Shown piece by piece: positions 34,525-42,936 of a DNA stretch of 64,000 nucleotides (within the stretch, counting starts at the first letter, position 1; every line of letters starts with the position of its first letter). The position numbers and the translations under genes were made by a program. The DNA comes from Anaerolineales bacterium (GTDB taxonomy: Bacteria > Chloroflexota > Anaerolineae > Anaerolineales > Villigracilaceae), in assembly GCA_030834895.1 (NCBI GenBank), contig JAUQXA010000060.1:1-64000 (forward strand), read 5' to 3'. Below the pieces are notes generated by a model, which was not told the origin of the DNA, did no database searches, and was given only the letters and a program-made list of their open reading frames with translations.

Positions 34525-34534
34525 TGGGTTTTCT

Positions 34535-36334
34535 TTACTCGTCATCCAATTTGAGAACCGCCATGAAGGCATCCTGTGGGATTTCCACATTGCCAACCAT
34601 CTTCAGGCGTTTCTTGCCCTTCTTTTGCTTTTCAAGCAGTTTCTTCTTGCGGGTGATGTCGCCGCCGTAGCATTTTGCCAGCACGTCTTTGCGCGTGGCT
34701 TTGACGTTGGCGCGGCTGATGATCCGTCCGCCAGAGGAAGCCTGCACCGCCACATCGAACAACTGTCGGGGAATCAATTCCTTCAACTTGGTGATGAGCC
34801 GCTGTCCCTTGTGATAGGCGTCCTTCTCGTGGACAATCGCCGCCAGCGCGTCCACAGGTTCGCCGTTGACCAAAATCTCCAGTTTCTGCAACTTGTCGGC
34901 GCGATATTCGAGGAACTGGTAATCGAGCGAGGCGTAGCCCTTTGTCCGCGATTTCAAGTGGTCGAAGAAGTCCACGATGATCTCGGAGAGGGGAATCTCG
35001 AAATCGAGTTGCACACGATGCGGGGCGGGATATTCCTGCTGTTTGAAGATGCCGCGCCGCTTGGTGACCAGGTCCATGATGGGACCGTAGTAATCAGTGG
35101 GGGTGATGATCTCGATGGTCATCCACGGCTCACGGACTTCGACGATCTTGCTCGGGTCGGGAAGCTCGGCGGGAGAATCAACCGTCACCACTTCGTCGCC
35201 AACTGTCAGGATTTCATATTCCACCGAAGGCGCGGTGAAGAGCACGTCCAGATCGTATTCGCGTTCGATGCGTTCCTGAATGATTTCCATATGGAACAAG
35301 CCGAGGAATCCTGCGCGGAAGCCAAAGCCAAGGGCTTGCGAAGTCTCAGGCTGGAAGGTGAGCGAAGCGTCGTTGAGTTGCAGCTTGTCGAGCGACTCGC
35401 GCAGGTCCGTGTAATCATCCGCTTCGACGGGATATATCCCAGCGAAGACCATCGGCTTTGGGGTGCGGTAGCCAGGCAAAGGCTCGGAAGCGGGAGTAGC
35501 CGCCAGCGTGATGGTGTCACCCACGCGGCATTCATGCACGGTCTTAAATCCAGTGGCGATGTAACCCACCTCGCCCGAGCCAAGCCGCTGCACGGGCTTC
35601 ATACTGGGGGTGAAGATTCCAATTTCGACGGGACGCAAATCCGATTGCGTCGCCATCATCCGCAAGACATCGGTGGACTTGATGCTGCCTTCGATCATAC
35701 GGATGTAGGCAATCACGCCCTTGTACGAGTCGTAGTGCGCGTCGAAGATGAGAGCGCGGACGGGTTTGTCGTCCACGTCTTGTGGAGGCGGGACACGGGT
35801 AACGATGGCTTCGAGGATTTGGTCGATGTTGACGCCTTCCTTGGCGGAGACGCGCAGCACGGACTCGGGCTCGACCCCAAGCAGGGAGCCGACATCCTCA
35901 GCCACTTCGTCGGGACGGGCTGACGGGAGGTCGATCTTGTTGATGACGGGGACAATCGTCAGGTCGGCTTCGAGCGCCTGATAGAGATTGGCAAGAGTCT
36001 GGGCTTCGATGCCCTGAGTCGCATCCACCACCAAGATCGCGCCTTCGCAGGCTTTGAGCGCGCGGCTGACCTCGTAGCCGAAGTCCACGTGACCTGGGGT
36101 GTCGATCAGGTTCATCTCGTATTTGAGATTGTCCTGCGCGGTGTAAAACATGCGGACAGCCGACGCCTTGATAGTGACGCCCTTCTCGCGTTCGAGGTCC
36201 ATGGTGTCGAGTGCCTGCTCGGTCATGTCACGCTCGGAGATGGCGCCCGTTAATTGAAGCAGTCGGTCAGCCAGCGTGGATTTGCCATGGTCAACATGGG
36301 CGATGATACAGAAGTTACGGATATGGTCGGTCAT
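34535..36334 (-). CDS. lepA: Elongation factor 4
   Basis: 600 residues from ATG 36334 (MTDHIRNFCIIAHVDHGKST); an extension of 39 codons upstream is not conserved and is rejected. G1 'AHVDHGKST', G2 region 'EREKGVTIKASAVRM', G3 'DTPGHVDF', G4 'NKID'. The LepA-specific C-terminal domain ends 'GGDITRKKKLLEKQKKGKKRLKMVGNVEIPQDAFMAVLKLD', as expected. Membrane-associated translational GTPase that acts on stalled or back-translocating ribosomes. No strong SD is visible before the start. Confidence 0.97.
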   Translation of the reverse strand: MTDHIRNFCIIAHVDHGKSTLADRLLQLTGAISERDMTEQALDTMDLEREKGVTIKASAVRMFYTAQDNLKYEMNLIDTPGHVDFGYEVSRALKACEGAILVVDATQGIEAQTLANLYQALEADLTIVPVINKIDLPSARPDEVAEDVGSLLGVEPESVLRVSAKEGVNIDQILEAIVTRVPPPQDVDDKPVRALIFDAHYDSYKGVIAYIRMIEGSIKSTDVLRMMATQSDLRPVEIGIFTPSMKPVQRLGSGEVGYIATGFKTVHECRVGDTITLAATPASEPLPGYRTPKPMVFAGIYPVEADDYTDLRESLDKLQLNDASLTFQPETSQALGFGFRAGFLGLFHMEIIQERIEREYDLDVLFTAPSVEYEILTVGDEVVTVDSPAELPDPSKIVEVREPWMTIEIITPTDYYGPIMDLVTKRRGIFKQQEYPAPHRVQLDFEIPLSEIIVDFFDHLKSRTKGYASLDYQFLEYRADKLQKLEILVNGEPVDALAAIVHEKDAYHKGQRLITKLKELIPRQLFDVAVQASSGGRIISRANVKATRKDVLAKCYGGDITRKKKLLEKQKKGKKRLKMVGNVEIPQDAFMAVLKLDDE

Positions 36335-36362
36335 AGTTTTGCGGGGCAAAGTATAACCGAGA

Positions 36363-36393
36363 TTCAACCACGAAGGACACGAAGAGCACGAAG
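36363..36393. repeat. CACGAAGGACACGAAGAG repeat upstream of lepA
   Basis: The stretch ACCACGAAGGACACGAAGAG continues with GCACGAAGG and is a direct repeat of CACGAAG units at 9-10-bp spacing. It is a common intergenic repeat type. The rest of 36394-36591 is a C/T-rich leader with no gene that I can support. Confidence 0.55.
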
Positions 36394-36591
36394 GTTTAGG
36401 TAGGGTTAAGGTGTATGGGGTTGAGGGGGGACTTCCCCTTTCTTTATTCATCCTTCATCCTTCCTCACTCATCCTTATCCCAAGTACTTCTTTCGCATCC
36501 CTCTTTCGGGGGAAGGGAGTAGAATAAGGCAACCTCGATTGGGAAATCCCGTAGGTTAAGGAGGCGCGCAGTTCAGCGCAAAAGGAGAAAA

Positions 36592-38565
36592 ATGTTCATA
36601 CTAACGCTTCTAGGCTATCTGGCACTTGGAATTCTGATTCTCATATTGCTCTCCGGGATTCGGTTCATTCCCAACAACCGTGTTGGCATCATCGAAAAGC
36701 GGTTCAGTGGGAAGGGTTCCGTCAAATCGGGCTTCATCGCCCTGAACGGGGAAGCGGGCTACCAGCCGCGGATTCTGCGCGGTGGTCTGCATTACCTGAT
36801 GCCCATCCAGTACGTTGTCCATCAAATGCCGTTGGTGACCATCTCCCAGGGCAAGATCGGTTACGTCTTCGCGCGTGACGGTCTACAACTGCATCCCGCG
36901 CAGGTACTTGCCGCCAACGATGTGGCACAGGACTTTCAGGATGTGGAAAACTTCCTGAAGAGCGGCGGACAGCGTGGTCCACAGCGGCGGATTTTGCGTG
37001 AAGGAACCTACGCCTTCAACCTAGTGCAGTTCATCGTCATCACCGAAGAGCGCATCTACACCCGCGCCCTGAGCAAGGAAGAAGGCGACACCATCCGCAA
37101 CATGGCGGAAGTCATCGCCCAGCGCGGCGGATTCCGTCCCGTGGTCATCAAGGACACGGACGACACCATCGGCGTGGTCACCGTCCATGACGGTCCGTCC
37201 CTGCCACAGGGCGAGATCATCGCTCCCGTGGTTGGCGACAACCCCGAGCAGGCGGACACCTATCACAACAAATTCCAGGACGCCGACAACTTCCTCAAAG
37301 CAGGCGGCTTGCGCGGACGCCAGTTGCAAGTGCTGGTCGAAGGCACATATTACGTCAACCGCCTGTTTGCCACCGTGGAGATGATTCCCAAGACAATCAT
37401 CGAGGTTGGTAATGTGGGCGTGGTTGTATCCTACACAGGTGAAGCTGGTTCCGATCTTTCGGGCTCGGAATATCGTCACGGCGAACTGGTCTCGAAGGGT
37501 AACCGCGGTGTGTGGAGTGAACCGCTCCTGCCCGGCAAATATGCCTTCAATACCTACGCGGGCAAGGTGGTCGCTGTCCCGACGACCAACATCATCCTTA
37601 AGTGGATTCGCACCGAGGCGGGCGCTCATCGCTTCGATGAAAACCTGACCGAAGTCTCGCTCATCACGAAGGACGCCTTCGAACCATCGCTGCCGCTTTC
37701 GGTGGTTGTTCACATCGACTACCAGAAAGCTCCGCTCGTCATCCAGCGCTTCGGCGATATCAAGAAGCTGGTGGAACAAACCCTCGACCCGATGGTCTCA
37801 GCCTACTTCAAGAACGTCGGTCAGACCCGAACATTGATTCAACTCCTGCAAGACCGCAGCGCCATCCAACAGCAGGCTGGCACGGAGATGAAGGAAAAGT
37901 TCGAGCACTACAACCTAGAGTTGGAGGAAGTGCTGATCGGCACGCCGTCCTCGCCGGAGAATGACACTCAGATTGAGACGATCCTCAACCAGTTGCGCTC
38001 GCGTCAGGTGGCTGCTGAACAAGTGGAGACCTACAACCAGCAGGAGAAGGCTGCGGTCAAGGAACGTGAACTGCGCGAAGCGCAATCCCGCGCCCAGATG
38101 CAGACCAAGTTGACCGAAGCCGAGTTGAACATCAACATCCAGACCGACCAGGGTAAGGCTGAGTACCAGCGTTCCATTCAACAGGCGCAACAGATCCGCG
38201 CGCTGGCTGAAGCGGAAGCCGAAAAGATCGCCCGCATCGGTATCGCTCAGGCGCTCGCCACCGAGGAGCAAGTCCGCGCTTACGGTGGACCGCAATTCCA
38301 AGTGACTCAGCAGGTGATGAACCGCTTTGCCGAAGCCATCCAACAGTCGGGTGTGGACGTGGTGCCGCGGATCGTCGTCAGCGGCGGGAACAGCGGCGAA
38401 CAGGGCGGCGGTTCCACGTCAGGCAGTATCATGGAAGGCTTGCTGACCATGCTGCTCTCTGAACGTTTTGCCGCAATGGAGAAGGAATCCGAGCAAGCTC
38501 CGCGCTCGGCGCAAGCCGACGCATTGAGAGAGCAGATACGCAAAGATATGGATAAGAAGAAGTAA
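36592..38565 (+). CDS. SPFH/flotillin-like membrane scaffold protein
   Basis: 657 residues with AAGGAG 6 bp before ATG. One N-terminal TM helix (1-24), then a prohibitin-like region ('IRFIPNNRVGIIEKRFSGKG', 'GEAGYQPRILRGGLHYLMP'). Two internal modules resemble each other: 'QDVENFLKSGGQRGPQRRILREGTYAFN' (~107-150) and 'QDADNFLKAGGLRGRQLQVLVEGTYYVN' (~216-263). The SPFH core follows at about 290-450. A long Glu/Gln/Lys/Arg coiled coil spans ~460-580, then a Gly-rich linker and a conserved 'IMEGLLTMLLSERFAAMEKE' tail. Flotillins organise membrane microdomains. No NfeD gene lies beside it; a slipin/NfeD chimera is at 54861. Confidence 0.9.
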   Translation: MFILTLLGYLALGILILILLSGIRFIPNNRVGIIEKRFSGKGSVKSGFIALNGEAGYQPRILRGGLHYLMPIQYVVHQMPLVTISQGKIGYVFARDGLQLHPAQVLAANDVAQDFQDVENFLKSGGQRGPQRRILREGTYAFNLVQFIVITEERIYTRALSKEEGDTIRNMAEVIAQRGGFRPVVIKDTDDTIGVVTVHDGPSLPQGEIIAPVVGDNPEQADTYHNKFQDADNFLKAGGLRGRQLQVLVEGTYYVNRLFATVEMIPKTIIEVGNVGVVVSYTGEAGSDLSGSEYRHGELVSKGNRGVWSEPLLPGKYAFNTYAGKVVAVPTTNIILKWIRTEAGAHRFDENLTEVSLITKDAFEPSLPLSVVVHIDYQKAPLVIQRFGDIKKLVEQTLDPMVSAYFKNVGQTRTLIQLLQDRSAIQQQAGTEMKEKFEHYNLELEEVLIGTPSSPENDTQIETILNQLRSRQVAAEQVETYNQQEKAAVKERELREAQSRAQMQTKLTEAELNINIQTDQGKAEYQRSIQQAQQIRALAEAEAEKIARIGIAQALATEEQVRAYGGPQFQVTQQVMNRFAEAIQQSGVDVVPRIVVSGGNSGEQGGGSTSGSIMEGLLTMLLSERFAAMEKESEQAPRSAQADALREQIRKDMDKKK

Positions 38566-38569
38566 GTTT

Positions 38570-38593
38570 GAGAAATGAGTAATGAGAAACGAG
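38570..38593. repeat. Intergenic 7-bp repeat array
   Basis: GAGAAAT, GAGTAAT, GAGAAAC, GAG with exact 7-bp period, directly after the SPFH stop codon and running into its terminator. Confidence 0.6.
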
Positions 38594-38621
38594 ACTGGTG
38601 ATGAGCCGGTCTCGTTTTATT
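38587..38621. terminator. Terminator between the SPFH gene and a convergent membrane gene
   Basis: AAACGAGACTGG (38587-38598) pairs with CCGGTCTCGTTT (38606-38617) with one G-U pair; a T-rich tail TTTTATTTT follows on the plus strand. Confidence 0.8.
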
Positions 38622-38644
38622 TTAATCACTATACAAAGCAGAAA

Positions 38645-39154
38645 TTAGAATAGAAAATATCGAGCGGATGCCATAAATATCATGGCGAGAATCATGGTAA
38701 CCAAATGGATTGGAGCGACCGTTTGCATTCGTTTTTGTGCCACCTGGATTTGTGTGAGTTGTTCCACGGTGGGTTTGCCGTTGACTTGGGCGCCAATTCT
38801 AGCCAGGCTGGCATTGCTATTGCCAAAGATTGCCCCAGTGACGAAGGAAATTAAGCCAAAAATTCCACCAATGCCAAATCCAATGCCGGGACCACTGCGT
38901 ATCCAGGTGAGTGAAAATCCATCTGAGGCGATCCAGTAAAGTACCACGCCTGCAAGGACGGTTGTTACAGCTGCCACGGACATGAAAATATGCAGGCGTT
39001 GTTTATTCAGCAATTGACGGGCGACTTGCTGACCTGCCTCACCCGTGGCTTGAATCCCCCGCCCGATAAAGAGAGACATTAACAAGGCACCACCTCCCCA
39101 GACAATTCCAGCAAAAATGTGCACCAGACGAAGTACGAGCATCGTGAAAAACAT
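38645..39154 (-). CDS. Four-TM membrane protein (DUF2269/CopD-like)
   Basis: 169 residues, AAGGAG upstream. Four TM helices; 'VLRLVHIFAGIVWGGGALLMSLFIGRGI' at the start and 'IFMSVAAVTTVLAGVVLYW' fit the CopD/DUF2269 group of small membrane proteins whose helices carry His residues (His12, His55 and another near 151). It is divergent from a TetR gene with a 90-bp shared control region, so the regulator probably controls it. Function unknown; a haem or metal link would be inference from the His residues. Confidence 0.8.
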   Translation of the reverse strand: MFFTMLVLRLVHIFAGIVWGGGALLMSLFIGRGIQATGEAGQQVARQLLNKQRLHIFMSVAAVTTVLAGVVLYWIASDGFSLTWIRSGPGIGFGIGGIFGLISFVTGAIFGNSNASLARIGAQVNGKPTVEQLTQIQVAQKRMQTVAPIHLVTMILAMIFMASARYFLF

Positions 39155-39190
39155 AAGATTCTCCTTTCTAAAGTAAAAAACACTGGTAAA

Positions 39191-39215
39191 TTGAATAAAG
39201 TTTTACTGTATTCAA
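39191..39215. promoter_or_regulatory. Candidate TetR operator
   Basis: TTGAATA (39191-39197) and TATTCAA (39209-39215) form a perfect 7-bp inverted repeat with 11 bp between, centred in the divergent region between the membrane gene and the TetR gene. A TATAAT at 39227-39232 just downstream could be the -10 of the TetR gene. Confidence 0.5.
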
Positions 39216-39244
39216 TATGCATATGATATAATTAAATTAAGGAA

Positions 39245-39901
39245 ATGTCAATAGCCGTGGCAAAGACAACCCCAAAACGCAAATACGATTCCAGCCGCCG
39301 AAAAGCCAGGGCGCGTGAAACTCAAGACCAAATCCTACAGGCCGCCAGAAGACTTTTTATTGACCGCGGATATTTGGGGACGACCATGGATTCCATTGCA
39401 CAAACAGTGGGTGTCGCACCGGAGACGGTTTACTCCATATTTGGAAACAAACGGACGATTCTGTCGCGCATCGTGGATGTTTCGGTTGTCGGCGACAGCG
39501 ATCCAATTCCCCTCCTAGTCCGCTCCCAAATTCGGGAGGTTGAATTCGAGAAGAACCAAAAACGTCAAATCGAAATGTTTGCAGAACGAATACAAATCAT
39601 AATGTCGAACGTCGCACCTATGTTCGAGGTTATGCGTGGAGCAGCAAAAACAGAACCCGAAGTTGCCGCCATGTTGAAAAAATATTTGGATGGCAGAATG
39701 CAGGGGATGGGATACTTTATAGATTGTCTGCTTGCCAATGGCCCGTTGAGCGAATGGATTGACAAACTGACTGCGATTGAAACAACTTGGGCGCTGACCA
39801 GCGCCGAAATGTATAGATTACTGACCGTGGATAAAGGCTGGTCGGGGGAAGAATATGAACATTGGTTGTCCACCTCCCTGACTAGATTGTTGCTGCCATA
39901 A
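39245..39901 (+). CDS. TetR/AcrR-family transcriptional regulator
   Basis: 218 residues. Basic N-terminus, then the TetR DNA-binding domain (about 27-73): 'RDQILQAARRLFIDRGYLGTTMDSIAQTVGVAPETVYSIFGNKRTIL'-like order, with the 'TVYSIFGNK' recognition helix. The rest is a helical ligand domain without a clear match. AAGGAA touches ATG 39245; a GTG at 39257 is an alternative with better spacing. It likely represses the divergent four-TM membrane gene and itself through the inverted repeat at 39191-39215. The inducer is unknown. Confidence 0.9.
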   Translation: MSIAVAKTTPKRKYDSSRRKARARETQDQILQAARRLFIDRGYLGTTMDSIAQTVGVAPETVYSIFGNKRTILSRIVDVSVVGDSDPIPLLVRSQIREVEFEKNQKRQIEMFAERIQIIMSNVAPMFEVMRGAAKTEPEVAAMLKKYLDGRMQGMGYFIDCLLANGPLSEWIDKLTAIETTWALTSAEMYRLLTVDKGWSGEEYEHWLSTSLTRLLLP

Positions 39902-39933
39902 AAAAAGAGCCGACACAATAAATGTGTCGGCTC
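39901..39933 (-). terminator. Terminator of acnA
   Basis: GAGCCGACACA (39907-39917) pairs with TGTGTCGGCTC (39923-39933). The A-run at 39901-39906 becomes a U-run on the minus strand, fitting a rho-independent terminator for acnA. It overlaps the end of the convergent TetR gene. Confidence 0.88.
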
Positions 39934-39942
39934 CAACATTAC

Positions 39943-42693
39943 CTACTTCATCAAATTCCTCAACACCGTGTGCAGGATGCCACCATTGCGGTAGTAGTTG
40001 ACTTCCACATCCGTATTCAACAGCACAGTAGCCTTGAACTTGACCACTTCGCCGCCTGACTTCTTCGCTTTGACCGTGACCTCGCTCTGCGGCTTGATCT
40101 GGTCGTTCAGCCCTTCGATGGAGAAGACTTCACTGCCGTCCAGACCAAGAGACTCGACGTTTTGTCCCTGCGTGAATCTCAGCGGAAGCACGCCCATACC
40201 CACGAGGTTGGAGCGGTGAATACGCTCGAAGGATTCGGCGATGGCAGCCTTCACGCCTTGCAGCATCGGACCTTTTGCGGCCCAGTCACGGCTGGAGCCT
40301 GTGCCGTATTCCTTGCCAGCTAGCACAATTGTGGGAATGCCAACCTCTTTATATTTCATGGCAGCATCAAATATGGACATAACCTGATCATTGACCATTG
40401 ACGATTGACCATCGTCCATCGTCCGTTGTCCGTCGTCAAAAAACTTCGTCCAGTTGCCTTCCTTCGGTGCGACCATGATGTTCTTGAGGCGTATGTTTGC
40501 AAAGGTGCCGCGTGCCATCACCAAGTCATTACCACGGCGGGCGCCATACTGGTTGAAGTCCTTGGGCTGGACTCCACGTTCTTGCAAGAACTTGCCAGCG
40601 GGAGAATCGGCGGCGATGTTACCGGCGGGCGAGATGTGATCGGTGGTGATGGAATCACCGAAGACGCCGAGCACCCGCGCATCCTTGATGGGCTGGATGG
40701 TCGGCACACCAAGGGTCAGGGACTGGAAGTAGGGCGGATGGTGAATATAGGTTGAGGCATCACTCCACTCGAACAAGTCACCTTCCTTGACCTCGATGTT
40801 CTGCCACATGTCGGAGCCGGAGAAAACATCGGAATATCTCGACTTGAACATCTCCGCCTTGACATTCGTCTCAACCGCTTCACTTATCTCCTTTTGGGTG
40901 GGCCACAAGTCCTTGAGATAGACTTCCCTGCCATCGGAGCCAGTGCCAAGGGGCTCGTTGACCAGGTCAATGTCAACGGTGCCAGCAAGAGCATAGGCAA
41001 CCACCAACGGAGGCGAAGCAAGGAAGTTCGCCTTCACCTGCGGATGCACACGTCCTTCAAAGTTGCGGTTACCGGAGATGACCGCTGCCGCCACCAAGTC
41101 ATTACCTGTGACAGCCCTGGCAACTTCATCGGGCAACGGACCGGAATTACCAATACAGGTCGTACAACCATAAGCGATGACGTTGAATCCAAGTTTGGAA
41201 AGCGGGTCAATGAGACCAGCCTTCTTGAGGTATTCGGTCACCACACGCGAGCCGGGGGCGAGGGAGGTCTTCACATACGGCTTGACATTCAAGCCCTTTT
41301 CCACAGCTTTCTTGGCGACAAGTCCCGCCGCGACAAGGACAGACGGATTGCTGGTGTTGGTGCAGGAGGTGATGGCGGCAATCACAACTGCGCCATGCTT
41401 CATTTTCATCGAGCCACCGTTTGTGCCGAATGCCGCTTCTTTTGTGAGCGCTTCGCCGGAGAGTTCGTAGCCGCGATCCTTTACCGGGGCGGTTAAGGCT
41501 TTTCGGAATGTATCCTTCATGTCGGTCAGCGCGACGCGGTCTTGCGGGCGTTTGGGTCCAGCCAGGGAGGGGACGACAGATCCGAGGTCTAGTTCGAGCG
41601 TGTCGGTAAATTCCGGTTCGGGGCTGTTCGCCTCGCAGAAGAGTCCCTGAGCGCGCATGTAGGCTTCAGTGCGGGCGATGACTTCTTCGGAGCGACCAGT
41701 CAGACGCATGTAGCGAAGCGTCTCTTCATCCACAGGGAAGTAGCCCATCGTCGCGCCGTATTCGGGAGCCATGTTGGCAATGGTGGCGCGGTCGGTCAGC
41801 GACATGTTGTTGAGACCTTCACCGAAGAATTCGACGAACTTATCCACTACGCCCTTCTTGCGCAGCATCTGCGTGACGGTGAGCACGAGGTCAGTGGCGG
41901 TGACACCTTCCTTGAGTTTGCCGTACAGTTTGAAACCAATCACATCGGGGAGCAGCATGTCCATCGGCTGACCGAGCATCACGGCTTCGGCTTCGATTCC
42001 GCCCACGCCCCAGCCAACCACGCCCAAGCCGTTGATCATCGTCGTGTGCGAGTCGGTGCCGACGAGGGTGTCGGGAAATAAGACCTCCGAGGTTTTGGAA
42101 ACCTCGGAGGTCTCCTTGACCATCACCACATCGGCCAGATATTCCAAGTTGACCTGATGCACGATACCTGTCATCGGGGGAACGACGCGGAAATTGCTGA
42201 AGGCTTTTTGTCCCCACTTGAGGAACTCGTAGCGTTCACGGTTGCGCTGGAATTCGATTTCGGTGTTGCGGTTAAGCGCTTCAGCTGTGGCGAAGAAATC
42301 CACCTGAACGGAGTGGTCGATGACGAGGTCAACCGGTACGAGCGGATTGATTCTTTTCGGGTCGCCACCCAAACGGGCAACTGCGGCGCGCATCGCGGCA
42401 AGGTCCACCACGGCGGGCACGCCGGTGAAGTCCTGCATGACCACGCGACCAGGAAGGAAGGGAATGCCGGGACGGGCGCTTTTGGGAGCCCACGCGGCGA
42501 TGTTCTTCACATCTGCCTGCGTGATCTCCTTGTCGTTGCACTGACGAAGCGCGGCTTCGAGTACGATACGAATGGAATAGGGGAGTTTGCTGAGTTTGGT
42601 CAGCCCGGCTTTTTCGAGAGCGTCGAGCCGGTAGTAGATGTATTTCTTCTTTCCCACTTGCAATACATCACGGGATTTAAATAGATCGTTCAT
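39943..42693 (-). CDS. acnA: Aconitate hydratase A
   Basis: 916 residues with AAAGGAGA before ATG. Cluster cysteines appear in 'ITSCTNTSNPSV' (about 444) and 'YGCTTCIGNSGPL' (about 510 and 513). Substrate-binding elements include 'FPDTLVGTDSHTTMINGLGVVGWGVGGIEAEA' and 'LAGKEYGTGSSRDWAAKGPMLQGVKAAIAESFERIHRSNLVGMGVLPL'. Isomerises citrate and isocitrate through a [4Fe-4S] cluster. Two extra segments are encoded by repeats: 'KETSEVSKTSEVLF' (42081-42113 palindrome) and 'FDDGQRTMDDGQSSMVNDQV' (40391-40439 heptamer array). Both keep the frame and lie between conserved blocks, probably in surface loops. Confidence 0.96.
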   Translation of the reverse strand: MNDLFKSRDVLQVGKKKYIYYRLDALEKAGLTKLSKLPYSIRIVLEAALRQCNDKEITQADVKNIAAWAPKSARPGIPFLPGRVVMQDFTGVPAVVDLAAMRAAVARLGGDPKRINPLVPVDLVIDHSVQVDFFATAEALNRNTEIEFQRNRERYEFLKWGQKAFSNFRVVPPMTGIVHQVNLEYLADVVMVKETSEVSKTSEVLFPDTLVGTDSHTTMINGLGVVGWGVGGIEAEAVMLGQPMDMLLPDVIGFKLYGKLKEGVTATDLVLTVTQMLRKKGVVDKFVEFFGEGLNNMSLTDRATIANMAPEYGATMGYFPVDEETLRYMRLTGRSEEVIARTEAYMRAQGLFCEANSPEPEFTDTLELDLGSVVPSLAGPKRPQDRVALTDMKDTFRKALTAPVKDRGYELSGEALTKEAAFGTNGGSMKMKHGAVVIAAITSCTNTSNPSVLVAAGLVAKKAVEKGLNVKPYVKTSLAPGSRVVTEYLKKAGLIDPLSKLGFNVIAYGCTTCIGNSGPLPDEVARAVTGNDLVAAAVISGNRNFEGRVHPQVKANFLASPPLVVAYALAGTVDIDLVNEPLGTGSDGREVYLKDLWPTQKEISEAVETNVKAEMFKSRYSDVFSGSDMWQNIEVKEGDLFEWSDASTYIHHPPYFQSLTLGVPTIQPIKDARVLGVFGDSITTDHISPAGNIAADSPAGKFLQERGVQPKDFNQYGARRGNDLVMARGTFANIRLKNIMVAPKEGNWTKFFDDGQRTMDDGQSSMVNDQVMSIFDAAMKYKEVGIPTIVLAGKEYGTGSSRDWAAKGPMLQGVKAAIAESFERIHRSNLVGMGVLPLRFTQGQNVESLGLDGSEVFSIEGLNDQIKPQSEVTVKAKKSGGEVVKFKATVLLNTDVEVNYYRNGGILHTVLRNLMK
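40391..40439. repeat. Seven-unit 7-bp repeat array inside acnA
   Basis: Seven consecutive heptamers: TTGACCA, TTGACGA, TTGACCA, TCGTCCA, TCGTCCG, TTGTCCG, TCGTCAA. Translated on the minus strand they give an insertion of about 17 residues before the conserved 'MSIFDAAMKYKE' block of aconitase. Confidence 0.75.
42081..42113. repeat. Palindromic repeat element inside acnA
   Basis: AGACCTCCGAGGTTT, loop TGG, and its perfect complement (15 + 3 + 15 bp). It encodes 'ETSEVSKTSEV' in frame, just before 'LFPDTLVGTDSHT', where aconitases normally have only a short loop. Same geometry as the intergenic palindrome at 25493-25525. Confidence 0.8.
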
Positions 42694-42743
42694 GATTGTG
42701 TCTCCTTTGGAGTGTGATTTAACCCTTTCCCCGCCTTTGGCAC

Positions 42744-42768
42744 CCCTCTCTCAATGGGAGAGGGGGAA
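42744..42768. repeat. CCCCTCTC/GAGAGGGG palindrome upstream of acnA
   Basis: CCCCTCTC, a short TCAATG-type loop, and GGAGAGGGG. A common intergenic palindrome. Within the 243-bp gap between acnA and add I see only this and the element at 42860-42932. Confidence 0.55.
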
Positions 42769-42859
42769 AGGGTGAGGTAGGGTTTCACACCACAACCTTG
42801 AAGAACTCAAAGGAGCGCCTTTGATATCCTTAATCCTTTGTGGTGGGATTGACATGATT

Positions 42860-42932
42860 ATGTTATTGCGAGGGCGCGCTTCCCGAAGCAATCCCCTTGA
42901 GACTGCTTCGCGCTATGCGCTCGCAGTGACAT
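42860..42932. repeat. Inverted-repeat element with ATGTTATTGCGAGG end
   Basis: It starts ATGTTATTGCGAGG and ends CGCTCGCAGTGACAT. Interior CGAAGCAATCC and GACTGCTTCG are inverted arms. Third copy of the family at 9061-9220 and 32879-32964. Confidence 0.7.
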
Positions 42933-42936
42933 GAAC

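Noticed and set aside
34520..35923. A 467-codon plus-strand frame opposite lepA
   Set aside because: Exactly antisense to a strongly conserved gene; its translation has no recognisable domain and reflects the codon bias of lepA.
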